Shown: in pieces, positions 8,581-17,219 of the stretch
How positions within the stretch are numbered: the stretch's first letter is position 1
Layout of the letters: every line of letters begins with the position of its first letter
NCBI RefSeq assembly: GCF_000299395.1
Contig: NC_018656.1
Location: forward strand, 248,001-312,000
From: Candidatus Nitrosopumilus sediminis
Lineage (GTDB): Archaea; Thermoproteota; Nitrososphaeria; Nitrososphaerales; Nitrosopumilaceae
Direction of reading: 5' to 3'
DNA: 64,000 bases
Made by a program: the position numbers and the translations under genes
The notes under the pieces: model-generated
The model's database searches: none
Told to the model about the DNA's origin: nothing
What the model saw: only the letters and a program-made list of their open reading frames with translations

Positions 8581-9204
8581 TTACTCGATTTCTTCTTCAG
8601 TAATCTTTGTTTCAAAATCATCAATTTCATTTTTCATTGCTTCGTCTTCTTTCAATTCCCCTCTTTCGATTAACACTTGACGAACCAATAACCAGTAAAC
8701 TGTTGCTAGGGCTTTTCTTCCTCTATTGTTTGCTGGAATAATCACATCTAGATTTGATGTGATGTTATCTGTATTTGCAATTCCGATAATTGGAATACCT
8801 GCATTTGTTGCTTCAATGATGGCCTGTTCATCCACCTGTGGATCTGAAATTAAAACTAATTTTGGTTCAATGTAATATGGTAATGAGGGATTCGTTAAAG
8901 TTCCTGGCATAAATCTTCCAAGTAGTTTCTTTGAGCCCAAACTTTCACAGAACTTTTCGATTGGAGTTTCTGCATATTGTCTGCCTGAACACACGATTAG
9001 ATTTTCAGCCCCTAACCTATTGATGAATTTGGCAGCAGTCTGAATTTTTTCTAATGTTAGATCTAAATCAAGCATGTAAAGCCCTTCAGGACTAGCTTTG
9101 GTGATGAATGGTTTCATGAATTTTGTCTTTACTTGGGTACCTACTCTGATACCAGTAGCTAAAACTTTCTTCTTGATGTCTGTTGCTTCAGTTTGTTGGC
9201 TCAT
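8581..9204 (-). CDS. rps2: 30S ribosomal protein S2 (uS2)
   Basis: A 207-residue small-subunit protein of the archaeal uS2 type. Characteristic stretches are THVGTQVKTKFM-like GIRVGTQVKTKFM, the NRLGAENLIVCSGRQYAETPIEKF segment, FMPGTLTNPSLPYY and the C-terminal GRKALATVYWLLVRQVLIERGEL. The C-terminus is short and acidic. The gene is 8 bp after enolase and 25 bp before mevalonate kinase on the same strand, the conserved archaeal rpoN-eno-rps2-mvk neighbourhood. Confidence 0.95.
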   Translation of the reverse strand: MSQQTEATDIKKKVLATGIRVGTQVKTKFMKPFITKASPEGLYMLDLDLTLEKIQTAAKFINRLGAENLIVCSGRQYAETPIEKFCESLGSKKLLGRFMPGTLTNPSLPYYIEPKLVLISDPQVDEQAIIEATNAGIPIIGIANTDNITSNLDVIIPANNRGRKALATVYWLLVRQVLIERGELKEDEAMKNEIDDFETKITEEEIE

Positions 9205-9211
9205 GATGATT

Positions 9212-10450
9212 TTAAATCTCTGCCATACCGCGTATTAAATCATGCTCTGATAGTCGTAATAATTCATTGAGTTTTGCTACTCTTTCGCCTCCTACGATGC
9301 CTACTTTGAGCATTTTTGACTTTGTAGCAAGACCAATATGAGATATTTGAGAATCTGTGGATTCTCCAGATCTATGTGAGGTAATTAATTTGATATTATT
9401 TTGAGTTGCCTCGTTGGCAAATTCTAGAGCATCAAAAAGACTACCTGCCTGATTAACTTTTAAAATTGCTGCATTACATGATTTTAGGTCAATTGCTTTT
9501 TTCAAGATATTTTTGTTTGTAACAATGAGATCATCCCCTGCAACTAACGTATTTGGGAATCTTTTTGTTAATTCTGACATGTCTTCAAATGCTTCTTCAT
9601 GAACTGCATCTTCTGCATAAATTAATTTGAACTTTTCAATGATATTTGCCGCAAAATCTATCTGTTCACCAGTAGAATTTTCAAATCCTGCCCTATCATA
9701 AACATATTTTCCTTTTTCCTCGTTCCACTGTGTTGATGATGCAAAATCTACTCCTAACGAAACTTCTTTTCCTAAAGTAAATCCTAAATTTTCACATGCT
9801 TTTGCAGAAATTTCTAATGCTTTTTGATTTTCTAGTTTTGGTGCCCAACCTCCTTCATCACCTCTACCGTTTGTAAAGCTGGGATCTTCTTTTTCTAAAA
9901 CACGACGAAGTTCTTTATGTACTGATAGATTAGTTTCAATAGCATCTTCAATAGTTTTTGAACCTGTGGCACAAATTAAAATTTCTTGAATATCTGGTGT
10001 ACCAGGCCCTGCATGTGCTCCTCCACCTAAAATATTTCCTAAAGGAAATGGAAATTTGAATGAAGATTCTGATGATAGTGTTTTGAACAATGGCTCTCCT
10101 AATGCCTTTGATGCTGATTCCATTGAAGCAATTGTAACTGCAAAAGCTAAGGCTCCTCCCACAACTGAATAATTTGCAGAATCGTCTAAACTTTTTAGAA
10201 CGTCATGAACTCCTCTCAGATCTGATGATTCTAATCCGATAAATTTTTGAGAATTTTCTTTTAAGATTTTGAGACTTTTTTCTGGTTTTCCATCTGGAAA
10301 GCTAACTGCTTCATATTTTCCTACACTTGCACCTGACGGTGCACATACTCTTCCTAAAAACTGGTTATCTGATTTTACATCTACTTCGATTGTTTTACTG
10401 CCTCTACTATTGTAAAGAATACGTCCTTCAATTGAAGAGATCTTGGCCAA
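9212..10450 (-). CDS. eno: Enolase (phosphopyruvate hydratase)
   Basis: A 412-residue enolase interconverting 2-phosphoglycerate and phosphoenolpyruvate in gluconeogenesis/glycolysis. The Mg2+-site strands appear as VSLGVDFASS, IYAEDAVHEE and LVAGDDLIVTN; the catalytic lysine strand is AAILKVNQAGSLFDALE and the signature LITSHRSGESTDSQISHIGLA follows. GRGDEGGWAP is the flexible-loop region. The gene starts 2 bp from the rpoN stop, so both almost certainly share a transcript. The length matches archaeal enolases. Confidence 0.96.
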   Translation of the reverse strand: MAKISSIEGRILYNSRGSKTIEVDVKSDNQFLGRVCAPSGASVGKYEAVSFPDGKPEKSLKILKENSQKFIGLESSDLRGVHDVLKSLDDSANYSVVGGALAFAVTIASMESASKALGEPLFKTLSSESSFKFPFPLGNILGGGAHAGPGTPDIQEILICATGSKTIEDAIETNLSVHKELRRVLEKEDPSFTNGRGDEGGWAPKLENQKALEISAKACENLGFTLGKEVSLGVDFASSTQWNEEKGKYVYDRAGFENSTGEQIDFAANIIEKFKLIYAEDAVHEEAFEDMSELTKRFPNTLVAGDDLIVTNKNILKKAIDLKSCNAAILKVNQAGSLFDALEFANEATQNNIKLITSHRSGESTDSQISHIGLATKSKMLKVGIVGGERVAKLNELLRLSEHDLIRGMAEI

Positions 10451-10451
10451 G

Positions 10452-10688
10452 TTATTCTAACTCAGATTGAACTTCTTGTTTTCTTCTCTGAATTGCTTCG
10501 TAAAATGGAATTACCTGTTGTATTGTTTCTACAGTAGTCAAAAGCATTCTTCTGCAACAATACCTCTCAACCCCTAAAGAATCAAGAGTTTTTGTAGGAT
10601 CTTCTCCTGCTTTAATTTTATTTTGATAATCATCAAATTTGTCTGCAATTAATTTTCCACAAGTTAAACATCTAACAGGAATTAACAC
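10452..10688 (-). CDS. rpoN: DNA-directed RNA polymerase subunit N (Rpo10)
   Basis: A small RNAP subunit with the family N-terminus IPVRCLTCGKLIADKFDDY and a second cysteine pair ERYCCRRML. Cys-x-x-Cys plus Cys-Cys form the zinc-bundle that docks subunits D and L. The start is placed at GTG 10688 because homologues begin directly before IPVRC, and because a TATA box lies 25 nt upstream, making the GTG the first base of a leaderless message. That gives 78 residues; an upstream TTG would add six that homologues lack. It heads the eno-rps2-isoprenoid run. Confidence 0.92.
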   Translation of the reverse strand: MLIPVRCLTCGKLIADKFDDYQNKIKAGEDPTKTLDSLGVERYCCRRMLLTTVETIQQVIPFYEAIQRRKQEVQSELE

Positions 10689-10709
10689 GTACAAAAAAGT
10701 AACCAAGGA

Positions 10710-10718
10710 TTATAAAAA
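10710..10718. promoter_or_regulatory. Shared TATA box for rpoN (-) and tRNA-Leu (+)
   Basis: TTATAAAAA on the + strand reads TTTTTATAA on the minus strand. Its centre is about 25 nt from the rpoN GTG on one side and about 26 nt from the first base of tRNA-Leu on the other. Archaeal transcription starts about 25 nt from the box, so one element is placed correctly for both genes. No second TATA-like box is seen in the 50-bp gap. Confidence 0.6.
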
Positions 10719-10738
10719 CCATACAAGAAAATTTCTTT

Positions 10739-10826
10739 GCGGACGTCGCCCAGCCTGGCCAAAGGCGCTAGCTTGAGGGGCTAGTCTCTCAGGAGTTCGT
10801 GGGTTCAAATCCCATCGTCCGCACCA
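10739..10826 (+). tRNA. tRNA-Leu (GAG)
   Basis: A full type II cloverleaf. The acceptor GCGGACG pairs with CGTCCGC; the D-arm GCCC..GGCCAAAGGC follows. The anticodon stem CTAGC/GCTAG carries the 7-nt loop TTGAGGG, giving anticodon GAG. A long variable arm (TCTCTCAGGAGTTC region) and the T-loop GGTTCAAATCC are normal for leucine, as is discriminator A at 10823. The CCA tail is encoded (10824-10826). No intron. It lies divergently from rpoN with the 5' end about 26 nt from the shared TATA box. Confidence 0.95.
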
Positions 10827-10837
10827 CTGATTTTCAA

Positions 10838-11452
10838 TTATCTCTCTAATCTTTGTAAAATCTTGATTAATTCAGTTCTTCTTTTTTCTTCAGTTATTAC
10901 CGATCTAACATCATCAACTAGAATTCTATTTACATCAATTTTCCTTCTTGCTTCTTTTACTACTTTGTCATACATTGAGAAAGTGTATAATTGAAGATAC
11001 AAATTCTCCATCACTTCAAAAATTCTAGTAGCTTCATCAATCTTATCTATTCTAATTTTATCAAATACCTGTCTTTTCAGTTCTCCAACACAATCAAGCA
11101 ATCCTAAGACATATGATTCTGGCATGACTGCCAATTTTTTGTCTGATGGAATTTCTTTTCTCTCCACAATTGCAATTAAACATGCAGCCTCTACAAATTC
11201 CTGCTCTGGTGTAATCAGATATCTTTTCAACCCTTCTGTTGCTTTTTTCTTATATTTTTTTAATAATATCTCTGCTTGTTTTAGATTGTTTTTTCCAGTT
11301 TTTAAATCTCCTTTGTGAACTGCAATAATTGATTTACTGCAAAGAATCACAATTTCTCTTGTATTTTTTAATAAAAATTCTCTAGCATCTTGGGTATCTC
11401 CTAAATCCTTTGCAATTTTATTCAATGATGGTTTTACGTTTTTTAATGTCAT
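10838..11452 (-). CDS. Translin family protein
   Basis: A 204-residue all-helical protein matching the archaeal translin (TRAX/translin) family, whose eukaryotic members form an octameric RNA/ssDNA-binding ring and, with TRAX, an RNase. Conserved features are the helix HKGDLKTGKNNLKQAEILLKKY, QEFVEAACL, and the C-terminal YVLGLLDCVGELKRQVFDKIR...ARRKIDVNRILVDDVRSVI. I cannot confirm the TRAX-type catalytic acidic residues, so nuclease activity is open. It ends about 15 bp from the tRNA-Leu 3' end in convergent orientation. Confidence 0.8.
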   Translation of the reverse strand: MTLKNVKPSLNKIAKDLGDTQDAREFLLKNTREIVILCSKSIIAVHKGDLKTGKNNLKQAEILLKKYKKKATEGLKRYLITPEQEFVEAACLIAIVERKEIPSDKKLAVMPESYVLGLLDCVGELKRQVFDKIRIDKIDEATRIFEVMENLYLQLYTFSMYDKVVKEARRKIDVNRILVDDVRSVITEEKRRTELIKILQRLER

Positions 11453-11516
11453 GCTTACACATGTTTTGAAACTAGGATAAAGCCGTTTGCCAAACTCTTA
11501 TTTTAGATATAATTTC

Positions 11517-12173
11517 ATGAAAGATATGGAAATCACAGTTGATCAAATGTACAATATTGAAAATAAAGGACACGATATGGGATTCTTGAAAAAATTCATG
11601 ATGGAAAATGCGGGAGCTGCTGCAGTTAAAAGATTACTTGAAAAAATTGGAGATGTTAAATCCAAAAATATTCTGATTTTTGTGGGATTGGGAAACAATG
11701 GGGGTGATGGTTTGGTTATGGCAAGGCATCTTACAGGATATGGTGCAAAAGTAACTGTAATGCTCCTTGGCAATTCTAATAAAATAAAAACCGAGGAGAG
11801 TAATTGGAATTGGTCTCTTTTACAAAAAATGCCTTCGGTAAAACTACTATCTGGAAATTCTTTGAAATTTGATTTCAAACCTGATATTATAATTGACGCA
11901 ATTCTAGGAACTGGAATATCTGGAGAGATTAGGGAACCTTATGCGTCTGCAATAAATTACATTAATGAAACTGATTGCTACAAATTTGCAGTTGACGTTC
12001 CATCTGGCTTAGATCCACAAACTGGAGAAACTGCAAATATTTTCACAAAATGTGATATGACAGTAACATTTCACAAAATGAAACAAGGAATTCCCAAAAG
12101 AAAAGATTTGACAGGTGAATTATTTGTTGAAAAAATTGGAATTCCTCCTGAGGCTGAAGAGGGTATACTATGA
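11517..12173 (+). CDS. NAD(P)H-hydrate epimerase (YjeF N-terminal domain)
   Basis: A stand-alone YjeF-N/NnrE protein of about 218 residues that epimerises damaged hydrated NAD(P)H for repair. The signature GLGNNGGDGLVMARHL (Rossmann dinucleotide loop) and DAILGTGISGEIREP plus the substrate strand VDVPSGLDPQTG are clear. The ATG at 11517 (or 11526, before EITVDQM) is preferred over a TTG ten codons upstream. Unlike many archaeal homologues it is not fused to the ADP-dependent dehydratase. It overlaps the following hydrolase gene by 4 nt (ATGA), so they are coupled. Confidence 0.88.
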   Translation: MKDMEITVDQMYNIENKGHDMGFLKKFMMENAGAAAVKRLLEKIGDVKSKNILIFVGLGNNGGDGLVMARHLTGYGAKVTVMLLGNSNKIKTEESNWNWSLLQKMPSVKLLSGNSLKFDFKPDIIIDAILGTGISGEIREPYASAINYINETDCYKFAVDVPSGLDPQTGETANIFTKCDMTVTFHKMKQGIPKRKDLTGELFVEKIGIPPEAEEGIL

Positions 12174-12778
12174 AAGTTCACCAAATTCAAGTGGGAAACA
12201 TGCAGAATTTTTCATATATTGTAGAGGATGAAGATACTGGTGAATCTATTATTATTGATCCTTCTTGGGATTTAATTGAATTGGAAATGATAATTAAAAA
12301 AAACAATTTGAAAATAAAATACATTGTAAACACACATCATCACTTTGATCACACATTAGGAAATGAAGCAATGGCTGAATCTACTAAAGCTCCAATTATT
12401 CAACATGAAAATTCGGAATTAAAACATGATATTTCAGTAAAGGATGGGGATTTTATTGAATTTGGAAATTCAAAATTAAAAGTACTTCACACTCCTGGTC
12501 ATTCCCAAGATAGTATTTGTCTTATTGGTGATGGAAAAATTTTCTCAGGTGACACACTATTTGTAGGAAATTGTGGTAGAATTGATTTACCTGGAGGTTC
12601 TGCAAAAGATCTCTATCATAGTCTTTTTGATATTTTATATAATTTGGATGAAAATCTAGTCATGTATTCTGGTCATAATTACGGATCTTCTGAGATTTCT
12701 ACTCTGGGACAGGAAAAAATCACTAATCATGTAATGCAAAAACGAACTGAACAACAGTTCCTTGATATGATGGGCTAG
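12170..12778 (+). CDS. MBL-fold metallo-hydrolase (glyoxalase II-like)
   Basis: A 202-residue metallo-beta-lactamase-fold hydrolase. Zinc ligands are visible in THHHFDH (HxHxDH), the later histidine in LHTPGHSQDS, the bridging aspartate in FSGDTLFVGNCGR and the final histidine in MYSGHNYG. The arrangement and length resemble glyoxalase II/persulfide dioxygenase-type enzymes acting on thioesters or glutathione-like persulfides. Archaea of this type lack glutathione, so the thiol partner is unknown. It is coupled by ATGA overlap to the epimerase gene, and the next gene starts at or just after its stop. Confidence 0.9.
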   Translation: MKVHQIQVGNMQNFSYIVEDEDTGESIIIDPSWDLIELEMIIKKNNLKIKYIVNTHHHFDHTLGNEAMAESTKAPIIQHENSELKHDISVKDGDFIEFGNSKLKVLHTPGHSQDSICLIGDGKIFSGDTLFVGNCGRIDLPGGSAKDLYHSLFDILYNLDENLVMYSGHNYGSSEISTLGQEKITNHVMQKRTEQQFLDMMG

Positions 12779-12786
12779 TGATTTTA

Positions 12787-13851
12787 ATGGAAAATTTTAA
12801 ACTGTTTGGAAATGTAGAGCAAGGAAAAATTTTTCTTGAATCAATAAAGAATGGAAGATTTCTTTTTTCGTTTGTAATTTCATATACTGAAACATGTGAA
12901 ATTCCTGGAATTACTTTTGCAGGCGCTGACATGGATTCAATAAAATTCACTCCGCCTGCTGATGCTGAATATCTTCATTATGGATATTGTAAAACAATTG
13001 ATAAAATTCCCATGACTCCTGATGGAAAACCAACTCCTGGATTGCTTACAAAAACTGCACTAGAATCTGCTAGTATTCCTCATTTGACCATTAATGCTGG
13101 AAGTAAAATTTCCCCACAACTCCCATTCTTTGATACTGGTATGGTATTTGGAAAAAACATTTCAACACAAGATGCTATGACTGATTCTCAAGTATCCCAT
13201 GCTGTAGATTATGGACGAATTATTGGTAGAAGTATGGCCTCTCTTACTGATTGCTTGGTGATTGGTGAAAGTATTCCTGGCGGAACTACCACTGCATTAG
13301 CAGTATTGAAAGCATTAGGTTATGATGCCAGAGTAAGTTCTAGCATTCCAAATAATCCAGTTGAATTAAAAAATCAAATTGTTACTTCTGCCTTGGAACG
13401 AATAGACTCTGATCATCCATATAGTGTTGTAGCAAAGGTAGGTGATCCAATGATTCCTTTTGTAGCTGGAATGTTGAGTTCTGCATCTAATGTATCAAAT
13501 GTAATGTTAGCTGGCGGTACGCAAATGGCCGCAGTTTTGGCATTTGCATCAAAAATCGGATTTAATGAAGAAAATACTGCAATAGGAACAACTTCTTACA
13601 TTACTGATGATGACAGTGCAAATTTCACAAGTCTTGTAAAAGAAATTGCTGACATTCCTGCAATATCTGTAAATCCTGGCTTGGAAAACTCACAATACTC
13701 TGGTTTGAAAGCATTTTCTGAAGGATTTGCAAAAGAAGGAGTGGGTGCTGGTGGAAGTATTATCTCTTCAATGATCAAAACTGGAAATGATTCTTCAAAA
13801 TTTTTAGAGATTGCAGAAAAAGAATATCATCGATTATTTACTTCACTGTAA
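12787..13851 (+). CDS. CobT-like nicotinate-nucleotide phosphoribosyltransferase (TIGR00303 type)
   Basis: About 354 residues, matching the archaeal family related to CobT, which activates the lower-ligand base of cobalamin using nicotinate mononucleotide. Supporting segments are LVIGESIPGGTTTALAVLKALGYDARVSSSIP, VAKVGDPMIPFVAGMLSSAS, MLAGGTQMAAVLAFA and the C-terminal EGVGAGGSIISS. Thaumarchaeota make cobalamin, so the role fits. The ATG at 12787 is used; a GTG three codons earlier overlaps the preceding stop. The 3' end overlaps glmS by 14 nt in convergent orientation. Confidence 0.85.
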   Translation: MENFKLFGNVEQGKIFLESIKNGRFLFSFVISYTETCEIPGITFAGADMDSIKFTPPADAEYLHYGYCKTIDKIPMTPDGKPTPGLLTKTALESASIPHLTINAGSKISPQLPFFDTGMVFGKNISTQDAMTDSQVSHAVDYGRIIGRSMASLTDCLVIGESIPGGTTTALAVLKALGYDARVSSSIPNNPVELKNQIVTSALERIDSDHPYSVVAKVGDPMIPFVAGMLSSASNVSNVMLAGGTQMAAVLAFASKIGFNEENTAIGTTSYITDDDSANFTSLVKEIADIPAISVNPGLENSQYSGLKAFSEGFAKEGVGAGGSIISSMIKTGNDSSKFLEIAEKEYHRLFTSL

Positions 13852-15595
13852 CTGATTTTGCTAGATTTCTAGGATAATCAGGATCTGTATTTTTCTCAAG
13901 TGCTGCATAGTATGATAATAACTGAATTGGAATTATTTCTGAAATTGGATACAACACTTCATCAATCTTTGGCATTTCTATCCAGTAATCATAAACATCA
14001 CTTTCTATATCTGAAACTCCAATTACTTTTGCGCCACGAGCTTTAATTTCTCTTGCACTAGTTAGAGTATCTGAATATGTTGAATCATTTGGATTGATAA
14101 TTATCACAAATACACTTGAATCCATCAATGCAAGAGGTCCATGTTTTAATTCTCCTCCTGCAATTCCTTCGGCATGAATGTATGTTAGTTCTTTTAGTTT
14201 TAGTGCGGTCTCTATGGCAATTGGATAATTTATTCCTCTGCCTAAAATGTAAATGTCTGAAATTTCCTTTAACTCTTTAGCAATCTGCTGAATTTTTCTT
14301 GGATTTTCTAATATTTTTAGAACTGACTTAGAGAAATTTTCAAAATTTATTGTTATGTCATTGTTTAGTTTTTGAACAATTTTATATAATATCACCAGTT
14401 GTGATGTAAAACTTTTTGTTGCAGCAACTCCAATTTCAGGCCCACAATTCATTCCAATTACTACGTCTGCTTCACGTGCAAGTGAGGATGTCATTAAATT
14501 AACAATTGCAATAATCTTACAATTTGCTTGCTTTCCGATTTTTACTGCATCTAAGACATCTGCACTCTCTCCACTTTGAGATATTGCAATGATGATGGAA
14601 TTTTCCTCTATGCTGTCTGGTGAAAATTGTAATTCGCTTGACATTACTGGCTCTGCTTTAATTTTGACGTATTTTGATAGAATTTGCTTAGCAATTAATG
14701 CCGAATTGAAACTGGTTCCACTTCCCGTCACATAGATATTTTTTGCATTTTTTATGTAATCTGCAGTTTTTTCAATTGCTTCCATAGTTTTCTCTCCTGC
14801 TTTTAAGACAGTTTCAGGTTGTTCGTAAATTTCTTTTAATGTAAAATGTGCATAATCTCCTTTGTATGCATCTCCAAATTCTTTAGATACTTTTGTTATT
14901 CCATATTTTGCATGTTCTCCATGAAAATCTAAAATCTGAAATTTGTTTTCATCTAAAATAACAAAATTTCCATTTTCTAAATAAATTGCATCATCAGTAA
15001 ATTCAATAAATCCTAAAACATCACTTGACAAAAAGAAATCATCGTGCCCAACTCCTATGATTAATGGTTCATGGAATCTTGCTGCTGCAAGTTGCCCATT
15101 CTCAAACATTGCAACAAACGCATAATGTCCTTTAATTTCAGAAACAGTTTTCATAATTGTTTCTTTGACATCTTTTGTTTTTTCATAATGTTTTTGCAGC
15201 AAATTTGCAATTATTTCACTATCTGTTTCACTTTTGAAATTATATCCTTCATCTTGTAATTTCTTCTTTAATTCCTCAAAATTTTCAATAATCCCATTAT
15301 GCACTATGGCAATTTTTCCTGAATTACTTTGATGTGGATGTGCATTAAAATCGGTAACTTTTCCATGTGTTGCCCATCTTGTATGTCCTATACCTATTTT
15401 CCCAGGAAGTGAATCTAACTGAACTTTTGAATTTACTTCATTTACTTTCCCAATTCCTTTCTTTAATTCAATTTGATGATTTGATTCTGTTGCAACTCCA
15501 ACACTATCGTATCCACGATATTCCATTCTTTTTAATCCCTTGACGATTATTGGTGATGCTGTCTTATTCCCATAATATCCTATAATTGAACACAT
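13838..15595 (-). CDS. glmS: Glutamine-fructose-6-phosphate aminotransferase
   Basis: A 585-residue enzyme making glucosamine-6-phosphate, the entry to UDP-GlcNAc and surface glycans. The class II glutaminase domain begins MCSIIGYYG with the nucleophile Cys2 and has IGIGHTRWATHG and the AHPHQSNSGKIAIVHNGIIEN block. Two SIS sugar-isomerase domains follow, with VTGSGTSFNSALIAK (about 290), IAISQSGESADV (about 345) and ILGRGINYPIAIE (about 450). The C-terminus PDYPRNLAKSVTVK is the conserved end. It is the only glutamine amidotransferase in the window. Confidence 0.95.
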   Translation of the reverse strand: MCSIIGYYGNKTASPIIVKGLKRMEYRGYDSVGVATESNHQIELKKGIGKVNEVNSKVQLDSLPGKIGIGHTRWATHGKVTDFNAHPHQSNSGKIAIVHNGIIENFEELKKKLQDEGYNFKSETDSEIIANLLQKHYEKTKDVKETIMKTVSEIKGHYAFVAMFENGQLAAARFHEPLIIGVGHDDFFLSSDVLGFIEFTDDAIYLENGNFVILDENKFQILDFHGEHAKYGITKVSKEFGDAYKGDYAHFTLKEIYEQPETVLKAGEKTMEAIEKTADYIKNAKNIYVTGSGTSFNSALIAKQILSKYVKIKAEPVMSSELQFSPDSIEENSIIIAISQSGESADVLDAVKIGKQANCKIIAIVNLMTSSLAREADVVIGMNCGPEIGVAATKSFTSQLVILYKIVQKLNNDITINFENFSKSVLKILENPRKIQQIAKELKEISDIYILGRGINYPIAIETALKLKELTYIHAEGIAGGELKHGPLALMDSSVFVIIINPNDSTYSDTLTSAREIKARGAKVIGVSDIESDVYDYWIEMPKIDEVLYPISEIIPIQLLSYYAALEKNTDPDYPRNLAKSVTVK

Positions 15596-15646
15596 TGTGA
15601 TTCTCTTTGATATTGGGGTTATTTACTGATAAGCCTATTTTTTCGA

Positions 15647-16279
15647 TTATTCTGTTGAAGAAGTTTCATCTTTTGGGGCTTCAGCCGGTGTTTCAACTGT
15701 TTTCTCTTCCGTGGCCTCTTTTGGTGCCTCACCCTCTGTTTCTTCTTCAGTAGCCTCTACTACAGGCTCCTCTTTCTTTGTCTTTTCTAGCATTTCTGGA
15801 ATTTTTGATTCTGGTGCAAAATGAACACTATTCTCTTCATCAACTGTAACGGTATAAGATGGAATGTTGACTTTTCTTTCACCAATCATAATGTGGCCAT
15901 GAATAACTGCTTGTCTTGCTTGATATGGTGTTTTGAATCCTAGTTTCTTTGTGACAATAGTTTGTAATCTTCGTGAAAGTAAATCTGTTGCATTTAGGTT
16001 AAGTACATCATCTAATGTTGCATCACTACTTACCAAACCTATCCTTGCAAGAGAGTTCATTAAGATTGGTTCTTTTTCTGCTCTGATTTCTTGTCTTAAT
16101 GCAAGTAATGATCTGGCCTGATGTCTTACACGTGATAGTTCTGTATGTGCTTTCCATAATTCTCTTTTAGTTCTTAATCCAAATGTTCCAAGAGTTTTCA
16201 GTTCATCCATTTTTAATTCATAATTAAGAGGTCTTTTTGGTTTCCTCCATACTTTACGTGGATATTTTGGATCTCCCAT
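15647..16279 (-). CDS. rps4: 30S ribosomal protein S4 (uS4)
   Basis: A 210-residue uS4. The archaeal N-terminus [17 protein letters not shown] and the S4 RNA-binding domain ([40 protein letters not shown]) are clear. From about residue 165 the protein becomes a low-complexity acidic tail rich in Glu, Thr, Pro and Ala ([17 protein letters not shown]...), about 45 residues not needed for the fold. It follows S13 by 9 bp, the conserved archaeal S13-S4 pair; the usual S11 and rpoD partners are not adjacent here. Confidence 0.95.
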   Translation of the reverse strand: MGDPKYPRKVWRKPKRPLNYELKMDELKTLGTFGLRTKRELWKAHTELSRVRHQARSLLALRQEIRAEKEPILMNSLARIGLVSSDATLDDVLNLNATDLLSRRLQTIVTKKLGFKTPYQARQAVIHGHIMIGERKVNIPSYTVTVDEENSVHFAPESKIPEMLEKTKKEEPVVEATEEETEGEAPKEATEEKTVETPAEAPKDETSSTE

Positions 16280-16288
16280 TCATAACAC

Positions 16289-16858
16289 CTATTCTTTTTT
16301 CTCCGCTGCTGGAGCTTCTGCAGCTGCTGGTGCTCCTTCTGCTGGAGCTTCTGCAGATGGTGCTGCAGCTGCTGGAGCACCTGCTCCTCCTTTCTTAACT
16401 GGAGCTGCCATTCCTCCTTTTGCTACTCCTACTGCTCCACCTTTTCTACCTGAAGTTCTTGTTCTTTGACCTCTGACTTTAAGACCACTTAGATGACGAT
16501 AGCCTCTCCAACTTGCAGTAATTCTTTCTCTTTCAATATCGTTTCTTAATGTAAATGGAATATCTGATGTTAACAAATGTAAATCTGCACCAGTTTCAAT
16601 ATCTTTTCTTCTGTTAAGGAACCAACTTGGAAAATTGCTTGCAATTGGATCTGTAATTAATTTCTCAATTGCTTGAACATTTTCATCAGTAAGGTTTCCG
16701 ATATTGGAATTTGGATTAATTTTTAGAGTATCAAGAATTGCAGTTGCAAAGTTGTACCCAAGACCTTTAATCTGGGTCAATCCGATAACCATTTTCTTTT
16801 CTCCACGGATATCGTTTCCTACAATTCTGACAATGTGTCTATATTCTTGTGCGCTCAA
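16289..16858 (-). CDS. rps13: 30S ribosomal protein S13 (uS13)
   Basis: A 189-residue uS13. Conserved blocks are [51 protein letters not shown] and [33 protein letters not shown]. The last about 45 residues form an Ala/Pro/Gly/Glu-rich tail beyond the normal C-terminus. The start is TTG at 16858; a TATA-like TTTTTAT on the minus strand near 16882-16889 lies about 27 nt upstream, so the message is probably leaderless. Heads the S13-S4 transcript. Confidence 0.94.
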   Translation of the reverse strand: MSAQEYRHIVRIVGNDIRGEKKMVIGLTQIKGLGYNFATAILDTLKINPNSNIGNLTDENVQAIEKLITDPIASNFPSWFLNRRKDIETGADLHLLTSDIPFTLRNDIERERITASWRGYRHLSGLKVRGQRTRTSGRKGGAVGVAKGGMAAPVKKGGAGAPAAAAPSAEAPAEGAPAAAEAPAAEKKE

Positions 16859-16981
16859 GTATTCAAAAATTCAAAGAATCCCCGATAAAAACCATGCTAG
16901 GCACCAAATTAGATGATTTTTCAAATATAACCATTTGTGAACTATTCATCATGCCTGATTTCAGTGTATTTTTCAACTATT

Positions 16982-17134
16982 TTATCTAAAGTCCTCGTCA
17001 TTTGTCCAGTCATTCCCTTGAACATTCCACTGATTACATTTACAGCATTTTTTTACCCCTCTTTGAGCATCAATATCCACACAAAAACAGTGTATTCCTT
17101 TTCCAGATGGATCTTTACTACAGAGTCTTTGCAT
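16982..17134 (-). CDS. Cys-rich micro-protein, 50 aa
   Basis: A 50-codon frame in an otherwise gene-free 360-bp gap. Seen: MQRLCSKDPSGKGIHCFCVD followed by KKCCKCNQWN, with six cysteines in CxC and CCxC pairs that could bind zinc, and an acidic end (TNDEDFR). A weak TATA-like AAGATAATTA on the minus strand near 17157-17166 lies about 26 nt before the ATG. No family recognised. The cysteine spacing argues for a real small metal-binding protein, but conservation is untested. The rest of the gap (16859-16981, 17135-17219) holds the promoters of S13 and the gene at 17220; nothing else seen. Confidence 0.45.
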   Translation of the reverse strand: MQRLCSKDPSGKGIHCFCVDIDAQRGVKKCCKCNQWNVQGNDWTNDEDFR

Positions 17135-17219
17135 ATTTTTATTGAGATCTTTTTACTAATTATCTTATTGGAATAAACATATCAAAAAGTTATAACATTC
17201 AAAACTTTTCTATTTCCTT

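Noticed and set aside
16937-17176. 79-codon + strand frame in the gap after S13
   Set aside because: Its sequence is the antisense of the Cys-rich minus frame, lacks a promoter at the right distance and has an unlikely composition.
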